64,000 nt of DNA from Methylonatrum sp040877625 (lineage in GTDB: Bacteria; Pseudomonadota; Gammaproteobacteria; Nitrococcales; Aquisalimonadaceae), in the NCBI GenBank assembly GCA_040877625.1, contig JBBDNK010000017.1, forward strand, positions 38,781 through 102,780, written 5' to 3'. Numbering within the stretch: the first letter of the stretch is position 1; each line of letters opens with the position of its first letter. This document shows positions 24,444-33,138 of this stretch, piece by piece. Below the pieces are notes generated by a model, which saw only the letters and a list, made by a program, of their open reading frames with translations, was not told the DNA's origin and did no database searches. A program made the position numbers and the translations under genes.

Positions 24444-25649
24444 CTATTCGCGCAGGCCGCGCGCGTTATGTGCGAGCGTAGCGTTTGCATTCGCCGGTGC
24501 CAGCCAGTCGCGGTGTACGAAGCCGGACCGCCCATCGCCGAGATGGACACGCTTCCATGGCCCGGCGGTCGCGGCCACCACCTGAACGACGCTGCCGTCA
24601 GGCAGCGTATCGATCAGGTTTGCCTTGCGTGACGGCGCCGCCCGCAGGCGCAGCTGATCGACAATGACTTCCCGCGGCCCCGGGACCGGCGGATTTCGGT
24701 CCAGCAGATCGGCCATCAGAAAACCCGCCGCCGGAGCCGGCTGCAGGAACGGCAGCGGGTCCACCGCGCCGTGCCCGGCATGATAGATGCCGAAGTGCAG
24801 GTGCGAGGGCGTATTCCGGGCGTTACCGGTATTGCCCACCGTACCCAGCAGCCGCCCTGCCTCCACCCAGACCCGGTCGGGCACCGCGATGGTATCCAGG
24901 TGTGCATAGTAGTACTTCATGGCGGAGCCGGGCTTCATAAGCCAGACCACGTTACCGCCATGAAGCGTCTGGTCGGTTCTCACGTAGCCGGAGGTTACGG
25001 CATGGACCGGGGCACCCCGGTCCATAAATACATCCACTCCTTCATGCAGCCGTGTGCCTCCACCGCGCCTGTCGCCGAAATAGCTCCAGATCCGATCCAG
25101 CCCTGCGCCCGCAACCGGAAACAGCAGGCTGCCGCCGCGAGAAATCTCCAACTGATAGCTCACGGTCTCCGCGACTTCCGGGTGCAGCAGCACCAGGTAG
25201 TCTTGCGCCTTCTGCGCGGTGATTGCGGCGACACCAGTGCTCGGATCCAGCTCTTCGAGCTGCTGCCAACCATCCTTCGCCGCGCGATAGAGCTTCACGC
25301 GCAGGCTATCCGGCCCTGGCGCCACCCGCGGCAGAGCAACCCGGAGCTGCTCACCCGGCGTCAGAGAGACGCGGAACGCCTCTGCGCGAATCTCGTCCCG
25401 GGCAAACGCCCCCTGCTCGCTGTAACGCCTGCCGGTGACCACCACCGGTGCGCTCTGCGCGCGCCTTGTTGCCGCAAGCAGGCCGTTTACAAGCCGCGCG
25501 TTGTCGTGCATTCCGCGGCGAACGCCATCCTCGCCCGCCGCAGGCGAGGTGCTTACCTGCGGCCGCTGCGGAGCCTGAGGCTCAGGATTGTGATAATTGG
25601 CGGCCGCGGTCATGACAACCATGGCCGCCGCCAGTACTCGAAAACCCAT
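24444..25649 (-). CDS. secreted M23 (LytM-type) metallopeptidase with SH3 domain
   Basis: A 401-residue protein with a signal peptide (residues about 1-19). Residues about 50-180 form a beta-rich unknown domain (TPGEQLRVALPRVAPGPDSL, YLVLLHPEVAETVSYQLEIS). The M23 domain follows with zinc ligands in RLHEGVDVF (H-x3-D) and SHLHFGIY (H-x-H). A C-terminal bacterial SH3 domain (LRLRAAPSRKANLIDTLPDG, then PWKRVHLGDGRSGFVHRDWL) probably binds peptidoglycan. All catalytic residues are present, so it is probably an active cell-wall endopeptidase. It is a close paralogue of the next gene (25796), a tandem duplication. Confidence 0.88.
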   Translation of the reverse strand: MGFRVLAAAMVVMTAAANYHNPEPQAPQRPQVSTSPAAGEDGVRRGMHDNARLVNGLLAATRRAQSAPVVVTGRRYSEQGAFARDEIRAEAFRVSLTPGEQLRVALPRVAPGPDSLRVKLYRAAKDGWQQLEELDPSTGVAAITAQKAQDYLVLLHPEVAETVSYQLEISRGGSLLFPVAGAGLDRIWSYFGDRRGGGTRLHEGVDVFMDRGAPVHAVTSGYVRTDQTLHGGNVVWLMKPGSAMKYYYAHLDTIAVPDRVWVEAGRLLGTVGNTGNARNTPSHLHFGIYHAGHGAVDPLPFLQPAPAAGFLMADLLDRNPPVPGPREVIVDQLRLRAAPSRKANLIDTLPDGSVVQVVAATAGPWKRVHLGDGRSGFVHRDWLAPANANATLAHNARGLRE

Positions 25650-25779
25650 GCATGAAGCCCCCCATCTTCATCGAAGAATCTCGCCTGGAGAATAATGCAG
25701 GCCGAAGCGCGCCGGCCATTGACCTCCCGGCCTACCACCTTGGATCAATGACGAATAAGCGCAGGCTGACCCAGCCCAT

Positions 25780-25835
25780 CCAGGCAGACTCTGATTTATT
25801 CACGCGGTCGCGTGAATAAATCAGAGTCTGCCTGG
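25780..25835. repeat. 56-bp near-perfect palindrome (dispersed element, double form)
   Basis: A 27-bp arm at 25780-25806 (begins CCAGGCAGACTCTGATTTAT) is fully complementary to 25809-25835, with a 2-bp centre. The outer part AGACTCTGAT-TATTC is shared with copies at 60088-60131 and, as single arms, 51295, 53232 and 63709. The stop codon of the M23 gene at 25796 lies inside the left arm. As RNA it would fold into a very stable hairpin and may also end transcription. Confidence 0.9.
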
Positions 25836-27025
25836 CCTTCATCATCCCCGGCGGCGAGGATGCGGTCGTCAGCGACCGGCGTCGTCAGCCAGTCCCGATG
25901 CACGAAACCGGCACGGCCGTCACCAAGCTGAACCCGTTTCCACGGCCCGTGGGCTGCGGCGACCACTTGAACGGTACTGCTCTCTCGCAGTTTACCGACA
26001 ATCTCCGCGGTCTTTTCCGGCCCTGCCCGCAAATTCAACCAGTCAGCCGTAACCTGCCGTTGTCCAAGGACCGGTGGACGCGTCGCCGGCATATCGACGA
26101 GCAAAAAATCCCGCTCCGGCGGCGGCTGCAGGTAGGGCAACGGATCCACCGCCCGGCGCGGGGAAAGATAGATGCCAAAATGCAGATGCGGGGGGGTCGT
26201 CCGCGCGTTGCCAGTGTTACCCACGGTGCCCAGCACCGCGCCCTGCCTCACCCGCACCCGGTGCGGCACCGCAATGGTATCCAGGTGTGCATAGTAATAC
26301 CTGATGCCGGTGCCGGCCTCGATCAACCAGACCACCTTGCCGCCCATGGGGTTTACCGTGGTGCGCACATACCCGTCCACGACAGCGTGTACCACGGTGC
26401 CGCGATCGACGAAGACATCCACCCCCTCATGCAGTCGGGCACCATTGGCACGCGCGTCGCCGAAAAAACTCCAGATGCGGTCCACACCGGCATTGGCGAC
26501 CGGGAAAGGCAGACTACCGCCGCGGGAAATTTCCAGCCGGTAATGAACCGCATGAGAGGACCTCGGTTGAAGCAGTAACAGATAATCCTGCTGCTCCTCC
26601 GCGGCCGGCATCACGACGGGCCGGCCGTGACGCAGATTTTGCACCGGCTCCCAGCGATCCCCTCGTGCACGATAGAGCTCGCCGAGTAGATCCCCCGGCG
26701 CCGGTGCGACCATTGGCAGCGCAACGCGCAGTTGCTCACCCGCCGCCACCGGGATGCGGAATGCCGCCGCGCGCACCTCGCCCGCCGCAAATGCGCCGGT
26801 CTCGCCATAACGCCTGCCGGTTACTGTCACGGCATTGTGGCGCGCCCGCGCCCTGGCTTCCAACCAGCGATCGGCGCGAACGCGAGATGTATCCTCCCGG
26901 CGCAGGACATGGCTATAGGCCGTATCGGGCGCCAGCCCCAACCCGGCGGCAAGGCGCTCCCAGTACTGATGAAGTGTGGCCAGGATTACCAGCACCATGG
27001 CCGTGGTCAGGAGGCGAGATTCCAT
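25796..27025 (-). CDS. second secreted M23 metallopeptidase with SH3 domain
   Basis: From ATG 27025 (GGAG site 9 bp upstream) the product is 409 residues, built like its paralogue at 24444: N-terminal hydrophobic segment (LLTTAMVLVILATLHQYWER), beta domain with VTVTGRRYGETGAFAAGEVR, M23 core with RLHEGVDVFVDRGTVV and PPHLHFGIYLSPRRAVDP, and a C-terminal SH3 unit (LNLRAGPEKTAEIVGKLRES, FVHRDWL). Zinc ligands H, D and H are intact. Its last residues (LFTRPRE) and stop codon are encoded by the palindromic repeat at 25780-25835, so the C-terminal tail was altered by the element's insertion. Likely envelope peptidoglycan hydrolase. Confidence 0.87.
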   Translation of the reverse strand: MESRLLTTAMVLVILATLHQYWERLAAGLGLAPDTAYSHVLRREDTSRVRADRWLEARARARHNAVTVTGRRYGETGAFAAGEVRAAAFRIPVAAGEQLRVALPMVAPAPGDLLGELYRARGDRWEPVQNLRHGRPVVMPAAEEQQDYLLLLQPRSSHAVHYRLEISRGGSLPFPVANAGVDRIWSFFGDARANGARLHEGVDVFVDRGTVVHAVVDGYVRTTVNPMGGKVVWLIEAGTGIRYYYAHLDTIAVPHRVRVRQGAVLGTVGNTGNARTTPPHLHFGIYLSPRRAVDPLPYLQPPPERDFLLVDMPATRPPVLGQRQVTADWLNLRAGPEKTAEIVGKLRESSTVQVVAAAHGPWKRVQLGDGRAGFVHRDWLTTPVADDRILAAGDDEGQADSDLFTRPRE

Positions 27026-27247
27026 CCCTGGTATCTCCGAGCGCAAACGAAGCGGGCTGTCCGTGACTGCTGCTGTAGCCGCGGGCTGCGTCTTAAACGG
27101 GCATCCATGCCCCAGGGAGACTTTGCGTCGATCATGCGGCGGAGTGGATGACGCAGTGTCTCCCTGAATCGAGCATAGAACACCCAATGCCAGCCGGCGC
27201 GCCGCCTTTACGACCCCGCGACCCGGACGGGGCCGGCCCGGCAACGG

Positions 27248-27276
27248 CTGTCATAAAAATGTCATGAAATTGTCAT
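27248..27276 (+). promoter_or_regulatory. predicted PhoB box (three direct repeats) upstream of the AvrE-like gene
   Basis: CTGTCAT (27248-27254), ATGTCAT (27259-27265) and TTGTCAT (27270-27276) repeat with exact 11-bp spacing and A-rich 4-bp linkers (AAAA, GAAA), the arrangement of Pho boxes. Orientation points to the + strand gene at 27425. Possible -10 elements downstream are TCATAT (27288-27293, 11 bp after the box, weak) and TATAGA (27299-27304). The rest of the 399-bp gap 27026-27424 is AT-rich, holds one isolated GGCTCCTTAA (27318-27327) matching the element end, and contains no gene I can support. Confidence 0.75.
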
Positions 27277-27424
27277 GACTCCAATGTTCATATCGTGCTA
27301 TAGATTTCTGAATTAACGGCTCCTTAAAAGGCAAACATTCTAGCTCTATAAATGGAACTAACATGATCAACTTAACCCTATTCATTCTTTCATATACACA
27401 ATGACATAGAAGAACACGTATGCC

Positions 27425-30400
27425 ATGGACGATTCAATTAAAGTAAAGCACGGAACCGTAAACCAGACTATACCAACAGAAAGCCAGACGAAGAGCGCAA
27501 AAATCTCCACTCAAGCAGATGCGTTCTCACAAGCTATTGAAAACAAAAACAACAAAGCACGCCTCAAAAAGAAACTTCAGCATCGACTCCTGTTGCAAAA
27601 GAGCCGTAATACCAAACTGGCGAACATGCAACGGCAGCAGAATAATGACACCGAAACTTCGAAATCCAGCGCGACCAAACCCAAAAATAGCGACCCTCCA
27701 CAACAGGCCCCTAAAAAAAGCCGTGCACCCACTGATAGTGCACGCAACAGCGTTGGCTCCAGGTCCTTCGATGATGCCGCGAATTTTGATCCGGCCCTGG
27801 AAAATCCTGATCCCGGCGACGGCACGCCGACCACTGCCGGCCCGACTGCAAATATCAATCCGCCGCCGCCCATCGACCATCGCGTCATAGGCCGCAAGGG
27901 GTATGCCTACGCCACCGTCGGCGGCCGCGTTATCGCCTGGAACCCGAGGCCCGCGGCGGGACAGCAGAACTGGCGCACGGCCGACACTTCAGGCGTACAG
28001 CGGCTGGCGCTTGGTGCCAATGGCAAGCTCTACGCGGTAATCAATCGCGAGGGCGCACATGCGATCTTTGAGCTCGATCAGGCCGGCAACACTCGTGGCG
28101 ACGCCAGGCATGTGCTCGACCATGCGCCGAGCAGCCTTGCAATGACGCTGACCGGCGAATTCCTGACCCTGCAGGATACCGAAGGCGGAACGCTTGTTCA
28201 CAGGCTCGACCCTGATGGTGAGACCACTTCACATCTGCTGCCCTTCACCGCCCGGTCAGTAGCAACCGGCGAAGACGGTACGGTCCTGTTGCTGAGCGGG
28301 GATGGTGCGGCCGTCTACCGGGTGAATGCCGATACGGGGGGATGGGGCATCCGGCAGCCGCCCCCGCAAGCGCTGCAGAACCTGGCAACTCTGCATGACG
28401 GCTCGATCGCCGGCGAGGATGCATCCGGGCAGGTGTACCGCTATTCGGCCCGTTCCAACCAGTGGGCTCCGTTGCGCAACGATGAGACGTGGATGCGGCC
28501 GTTCGATGAGGTGCACCGGCAGCTCGGCGGTTGGCGCCTGGGAGCAACGGCCAACGTCGGGCCTTTCAGCACCGAAATCGGGCGGGAGGGCCTACAGGAC
28601 CTGAGCGGCGACGGCCTGCGGGATCTGCGCGGCAAGCCGCTCTGGAAACAGGTCGGCAAACTGGCTCTGTGGGGGGCCACACCGTCGTATTTGCTCAAGG
28701 ACACGCCCGGCCAGAGCTGGGGCAGTGTGGTCAAGCGCTGGAAAAACCATGCCGGCGCTCACTACAATCCCATCCGCGCGGCCACCCCGCGGGGCGACCG
28801 GCCGCAGCACATCACGGACAGTCTCCGCAAACAGGCCGGCAAGGACTGGGCGCAGTTGCTGTCCGCCCCGGGCATTGACGACGGAATCGCCTATTTCAAC
28901 CGCCATCCGGATTTCCGAAACCATCTGGATGACGTCATTCAGGATGTGGATCGCAATGCCAAGCAGGTTCTGGACAGGCTGGAGGCGCAACTGGGGGTGA
29001 CGCCGGGAAAAGCCTGGCCCGGTCGGCCCCATCAGGGGTCACGGAAGTTTCAGGCGCCGTCGCGGGTGGTGTGCTCAGACGACAATGTGATCTTTCGGCT
29101 GCTGCAGACGCGCGAGGCGCTGTTCGGGCGAAACAATAATCAGGACCCCATAGCCAGGCGGTTGCGGAACCTGCTGGCACGAAACATCTATCTGCCGAGG
29201 ACCGGCCGCGACTGGGCATTCAATGATGGCACACCGAGCGTTATCAAAAACAAGTTCGAGGTGCTCACCGGCCAGCTGATCAACGACCATGCCGCCCTTG
29301 TCCGGGCGGCGAAGGCGTTGCCGAACGCCGCCGACGACGGCGCAGTCGACGGCATCCATGACTGGGCCGCGAACAAGGTCACCAATCACACTCTCAATGC
29401 GCTGCGGCAGGGCAGTGTGAACAACCTCGACCGCTTCGAGGACATCGAATCCGCCATGGACTACTTCAACCGGGCCTTTGCGGATGCAGGTCACAAGCTG
29501 ATGCGCGCGCTGAGCCGACAAGGGGCGGAGACCAACGATCCGGTCGACAAGTACATGCACATGATCGGCAGCATGGACGCCAACGAGAAGCTCATACTCC
29601 GGTCGGATTTCTCGCTCGGCGTCAGCGCCAGGGGAGTAACCAACAAGGCATCATGGTTTCTGAGCATGGCGACGGCCGGCCTGGTGGAGCTTCTTCCGGA
29701 CGTCGGCGCGTCCAGAACGCGGGAGTACCGCATCGAGGTCGAAAAGAAGGACGGCAAGACCGAAATCAAGATCGGCAGAGGCATCCGCTACCCGGTCGGG
29801 GCCAGTGTCAGGGGCCGGCTGGGCATTCAGGCCGGACTACCGGACAGTTCGGCCAAACTCTTTGCCGGCATGCAATGGCGGGCAGGCCCGCAGGCGGAGA
29901 GGAGCGAGGAGAATCTGGCCTACATCACGGTGCCGGATGACAATCCGCAGGCGCTGCGCTCCATTCTTAGGGATCTCTTCGACGGCCGGCTGGACCCCGT
30001 CCGCCTGATGCGCATGGACGGCGTTCGACACGATAACGAACGCCGCGCGAAAGTGGGCGGGCGTTTGATGGATGCCAACGTCGGCGCGGGCACATTCGTC
30101 TCCGTCAAGGAACCGACGCAGGACGCCACGCGCAACTTCAAGGTAGGGCCTTCCGCCTACGCCGGCGGCAGTCTGCTTGGCGGCTCCATCGACGAACGGC
30201 GCAGGCATGGCCCCGGCCAGCACTCCCAGCCCGGTCGCGTCACCCAGAACGTCCCCTTCAGGGGGCGCCTCGGGGCGTCCCTGCTGGAGTCCACCGGAAC
30301 CTTCGCCATACCGCATCGCATGAGCCCCGCGTCCAGCAATGAAACCGTGGTGGGGACCTCGGTGATCAGCTCGGGTATCCAGAAGGAATTCGATCGGGCG

Positions 30401-31624
30401 ACCGGGGCCGAGATCAAGGCCGAGACAAAGTACGAAAACGGACGCTACAAGGAACACAAGGTCGAGTGGATCGCTCAGAACGCCAGTCGCCTGCTCAAAA
30501 GCAACTGTCCGCGGATGCGGGAGATTCGCAATGCCATCAACGCCGACCCGACGGACCCGCAAATGCAGACGCTTGGCCGGCTCTTTGATGACCTGCAGAA
30601 GACGGGCAAACCAGTCACGCTGGTTTACAAGCTGACGCCGGCGGCTGAACAGCAGATCGCCAACTACGATGCCACCAACGATGGCGAGTATCAGCCCTTT
30701 GTCGAGCGTGTCAGCCATGACCGCGGTAACTGGCGGATCTCCGAGTTGTGGATCCGCGATGCCAAATCCTACGAAACGTCCGGCGGCGTGTCGCTGGGTC
30801 TGCGTGCCGGTGGCGCGGCCAGGATTGAGCTGCAGAAGATCCAGGGCAAGGTCAAATTCCGCTATGTCGCGGAGGACAATCCGCACGTGCCGAGCGGCTT
30901 CGACAAGGAGGGAGACCTGCTCACCGGCCCTCTGCCGAAACCGGACTTCAATGCCCTGCAACAACTCGTTGACGGTGGCGGCCTGACGCATATGCTGAAC
31001 GCGATGGTGAATCAGAACACCACGCAACACGGCGCCGGCAACGCGGACACCATCAGCGAGGAAGAGAACGAAGACTTCGATAGAACCATTCAGGCCGGCG
31101 ACGTCCAGTACGGCGTATTCGATTCAGGACTCGTGCCGCTGGATCAGAACGGCAAGCCGCGGGGCCAACCTCTCATCCTGCCGCTGGGTGCGACCGGCGC
31201 CGTCGCCGGACCGGGGGGCGCGGTGGCCTATCTGGATCATCATGGGCAGCCATACCGCGCCCCCGGCGGCGATCTCACCCAATATGGCGCGGTGATAAGC
31301 GCGCTGGACGCGACCGTGCAAATGCCATCCAGGGGCTTTACCACCTACCAGGGGCTACGCGTAAAGGACGGCCAGGTATCCGAATACGGGGTGGCCGTCG
31401 CCGTTCCCGGGAAGGCCGTCGGCATCGTTCCGTTGCAGGAGGGTGGAGCCGCCATAAAGCTGGCGGATGGTCGGTATTTCGTTGCCTTCGCCGGCACTCT
31501 CTACACGCTCAGAATTCCTCATCCTGTCGCGCTTCCACCGGGGGTGAATCAGGTCCGGTCGATCGCGTTCACGGAGAATGGTGCTCTCAAGATAGTGGAT
31601 GATCAAAACAGGAGCTGGCTCTGA
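27425..31624 (+). CDS. AvrE/DspE-family type III effector-like protein
   Basis: A 1399-residue protein without a Sec signal. Residues 1-110 are polar and Ser/Thr/Asn/Gln-rich with basic clusters (KNNKARLKKKLQHRLLLQKS), like a type III export signal. Residues about 150-365 look like a beta-propeller (IDHRVIGRKGYAYATVGGRV, LALGANGKLYAVINREGAHA). About 370-690 is helical. About 720-1170 alternates long amphipathic strands and aligns, from memory, with the C-terminal barrel of Erwinia DspE: DFSLGVSARGV, IKIGRGIRYPVGASVRGRLG, then ITVPDDNPQALRSILRDLFD-GRLDPVRL against DspE LTEDELPGFIHGLTHGTLTP, and a final AGGAARIELQKIQGKVKFRY against DspE SMERNIGTINFKY. A WxxxE motif (WRISE) is at 1103-1107. About 200 further residues follow where DspE ends. 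AvrE proteins form water/solute pores in host membranes. The 5' end is AT-rich. No chaperone or secretion genes adjoin. ATG 27425 has only a weak ribosome site. Confidence 0.75.
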   Translation: MDDSIKVKHGTVNQTIPTESQTKSAKISTQADAFSQAIENKNNKARLKKKLQHRLLLQKSRNTKLANMQRQQNNDTETSKSSATKPKNSDPPQQAPKKSRAPTDSARNSVGSRSFDDAANFDPALENPDPGDGTPTTAGPTANINPPPPIDHRVIGRKGYAYATVGGRVIAWNPRPAAGQQNWRTADTSGVQRLALGANGKLYAVINREGAHAIFELDQAGNTRGDARHVLDHAPSSLAMTLTGEFLTLQDTEGGTLVHRLDPDGETTSHLLPFTARSVATGEDGTVLLLSGDGAAVYRVNADTGGWGIRQPPPQALQNLATLHDGSIAGEDASGQVYRYSARSNQWAPLRNDETWMRPFDEVHRQLGGWRLGATANVGPFSTEIGREGLQDLSGDGLRDLRGKPLWKQVGKLALWGATPSYLLKDTPGQSWGSVVKRWKNHAGAHYNPIRAATPRGDRPQHITDSLRKQAGKDWAQLLSAPGIDDGIAYFNRHPDFRNHLDDVIQDVDRNAKQVLDRLEAQLGVTPGKAWPGRPHQGSRKFQAPSRVVCSDDNVIFRLLQTREALFGRNNNQDPIARRLRNLLARNIYLPRTGRDWAFNDGTPSVIKNKFEVLTGQLINDHAALVRAAKALPNAADDGAVDGIHDWAANKVTNHTLNALRQGSVNNLDRFEDIESAMDYFNRAFADAGHKLMRALSRQGAETNDPVDKYMHMIGSMDANEKLILRSDFSLGVSARGVTNKASWFLSMATAGLVELLPDVGASRTREYRIEVEKKDGKTEIKIGRGIRYPVGASVRGRLGIQAGLPDSSAKLFAGMQWRAGPQAERSEENLAYITVPDDNPQALRSILRDLFDGRLDPVRLMRMDGVRHDNERRAKVGGRLMDANVGAGTFVSVKEPTQDATRNFKVGPSAYAGGSLLGGSIDERRRHGPGQHSQPGRVTQNVPFRGRLGASLLESTGTFAIPHRMSPASSNETVVGTSVISSGIQKEFDRATGAEIKAETKYENGRYKEHKVEWIAQNASRLLKSNCPRMREIRNAINADPTDPQMQTLGRLFDDLQKTGKPVTLVYKLTPAAEQQIANYDATNDGEYQPFVERVSHDRGNWRISELWIRDAKSYETSGGVSLGLRAGGAARIELQKIQGKVKFRYVAEDNPHVPSGFDKEGDLLTGPLPKPDFNALQQLVDGGGLTHMLNAMVNQNTTQHGAGNADTISEEENEDFDRTIQAGDVQYGVFDSGLVPLDQNGKPRGQPLILPLGATGAVAGPGGAVAYLDHHGQPYRAPGGDLTQYGAVISALDATVQMPSRGFTTYQGLRVKDGQVSEYGVAVAVPGKAVGIVPLQEGGAAIKLADGRYFVAFAGTLYTLRIPHPVALPPGVNQVRSIAFTENGALKIVDDQNRSWL

Positions 31625-31823
31625 TCCGTTCATGTGTTCGTGCTGCGAATTTAGAGATCGCGTTCTGCTAATATTGCGTTTTTCGCGGCACAACGATGTG
31701 CTGCTGGCGGGTCAACAGTGCAGGCTGTTGATTCTAAAGGACCTCGTTCGGCGACGGTGCCGCACGAGACATTCTCTGATGCATTCGGGATGAACGAATC
31801 AGAGCTTACAAAAGGACGAGTAC

Positions 31824-33080
31824 ATGAGAATAAGAAGCGTCATCTTTGCATCCATTCTGCTGCACTTGCCCTACCAGGCTTTCGCCACGGTTCCGGCAAG
31901 CGAACTCAACCTCATACGTCAGCCGGAAGCGCAGGCATTGTTGAACAATGCCAATCTCGGCCTGCTGGGTCAGGGTGCTTCGGTTGTCGTTGTTGATCCT
32001 CAACCCGACCATCTGGAGCGGGTTGCATCGCGCATTCGTGCGGTCGCACCCGGACTCGACATCATTGAAGTGCCGGTAAGTTTCCGACAACACGATCCTT
32101 ATAACCCGACCCCCGGTTCCGCCGATACAGAGCAATTTGGACGGGTTGTTGATGACATCATTTTCCAGAAAAATCAGGGCATAAACATAGTCGCCGTGAA
32201 CATGAGCTGGCAAATCAACGGCGGTTGTGATGGCAATCACCCGCTCTTGACACATATCAACAGGCTACGCCAGAACAATATTATTCCGGTCGGGGTTTCT
32301 CATAACGGCGGGCAAGCAAACTATATATCCGCGCCCGGCTGCCTTCCCGGCGTATTCACGGTAGGGGCTGTCAATACCTCGGATCAGGTTCAGACCTACT
32401 CCAATAGCTCTCCGGCATTGGACATGCTGGCGCCGGCCGCGACGTCCGGCAGCTTTCAGGGCACGTCTTTCGCGGCGCCGATTGTCGCCGCGGCCGTTGG
32501 CGCATTGCGCGCACCCGGTGTGCGGCCCGGCGCGTCGATGGAGGAAATTCTGGCAATACTCACCACGACCGGGAAGCCGGTAACGGATACACGCCAGGGC
32601 AGGGTGACACCGCGCCTCGACATGGCGGCGGCGATGTCGCAGGCCTTGGGTGAAACCGGCAACACGCCGGGTTGCGGGCTGCCCATGCCGGCATGGCCGG
32701 CGGCCGCAACCTGGCCACCCACGATCAGCATTGATGATGGAACAAACAGTTCCGACGGGACCTATACCATCACCGTTGCCGCACCGATCGTCTCGAGCTA
32801 CCGACCCAATACGTCAATGGATCTCGGGCCGTACCCGGCCAACGAATACACCATCTACGAACGGGCCAGTGGCGGAAACTGGGTCGAGATAGGTCGCAGC
32901 AACCGTATAGCGAGCCCCGCCTTTTCCGTGACGCGCACGCGTGGTCATGGCCTATACGATTACAAGGCCAGGGTGGAACGTTACGGAACCAGTTACAGGT
33001 GGTTCTACTTTACCTATGAAAACTATCACGTGTTTCATAGCGGCGCCGACTCCAATTCCGTGTGTATTGCGGTCAACTGA
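31824..33080 (+). CDS. secreted subtilisin-like (S8-fold) protein, catalytic His not evident
   Basis: A 418-residue protein with a signal peptide (residues 1-21, ending YQAFA). The S8 core is short: Asp strand LGQGASVVVVD (D58), VNMSWQ, an oxyanion-like Asn in VGVSHNGGQ, and the serine motif GTSFAAPIVAAAVGAL (S215). The HGTH segment expected between D58 and residue 130 is absent; only HDPYNP is there. The activity may be lost or rearranged. Residues about 300-418 form a C-terminal beta-sandwich-like domain (DGTYTITVAAPIVSSYRPNT) with aromatic strands. It lies 199 bp after the AvrE-like gene on the same strand with a good AAGGACGAG site. Followed by a strong terminator. Confidence 0.7.
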   Translation: MRIRSVIFASILLHLPYQAFATVPASELNLIRQPEAQALLNNANLGLLGQGASVVVVDPQPDHLERVASRIRAVAPGLDIIEVPVSFRQHDPYNPTPGSADTEQFGRVVDDIIFQKNQGINIVAVNMSWQINGGCDGNHPLLTHINRLRQNNIIPVGVSHNGGQANYISAPGCLPGVFTVGAVNTSDQVQTYSNSSPALDMLAPAATSGSFQGTSFAAPIVAAAVGALRAPGVRPGASMEEILAILTTTGKPVTDTRQGRVTPRLDMAAAMSQALGETGNTPGCGLPMPAWPAAATWPPTISIDDGTNSSDGTYTITVAAPIVSSYRPNTSMDLGPYPANEYTIYERASGGNWVEIGRSNRIASPAFSVTRTRGHGLYDYKARVERYGTSYRWFYFTYENYHVFHSGADSNSVCIAVN

Positions 33081-33085
33081 TCGGA

Positions 33086-33117
33086 CCGGGGAAAGTCCAC
33101 GAAAGGACTTTCCCCGG
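33086..33117 (+). terminator. hairpin after the S8-like gene
   Basis: A perfect 13-bp stem (33086-33098 and 33105-33117, CCGGGGAAAGTCC against its complement) with a 6-nt loop begins 5 bp after the stop codon. The following tract is not T-rich. Confidence 0.7.
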
Positions 33118-33138
33118 GTTCCAGCGACGTGCCGACAG

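Noticed and set aside
25780..25835. Simple rho-independent terminator explanation for the palindrome
   Set aside because: Arms are 27 bp with no T run, the stop codon lies inside, and the sequence recurs elsewhere; it is better explained as a repeat element that may also act on RNA.
27425..31624. RHS/Tc-toxin interpretation of the large protein
   Set aside because: No YD repeats, no RHS core motif, and the C-terminal strand order fits DspE better.
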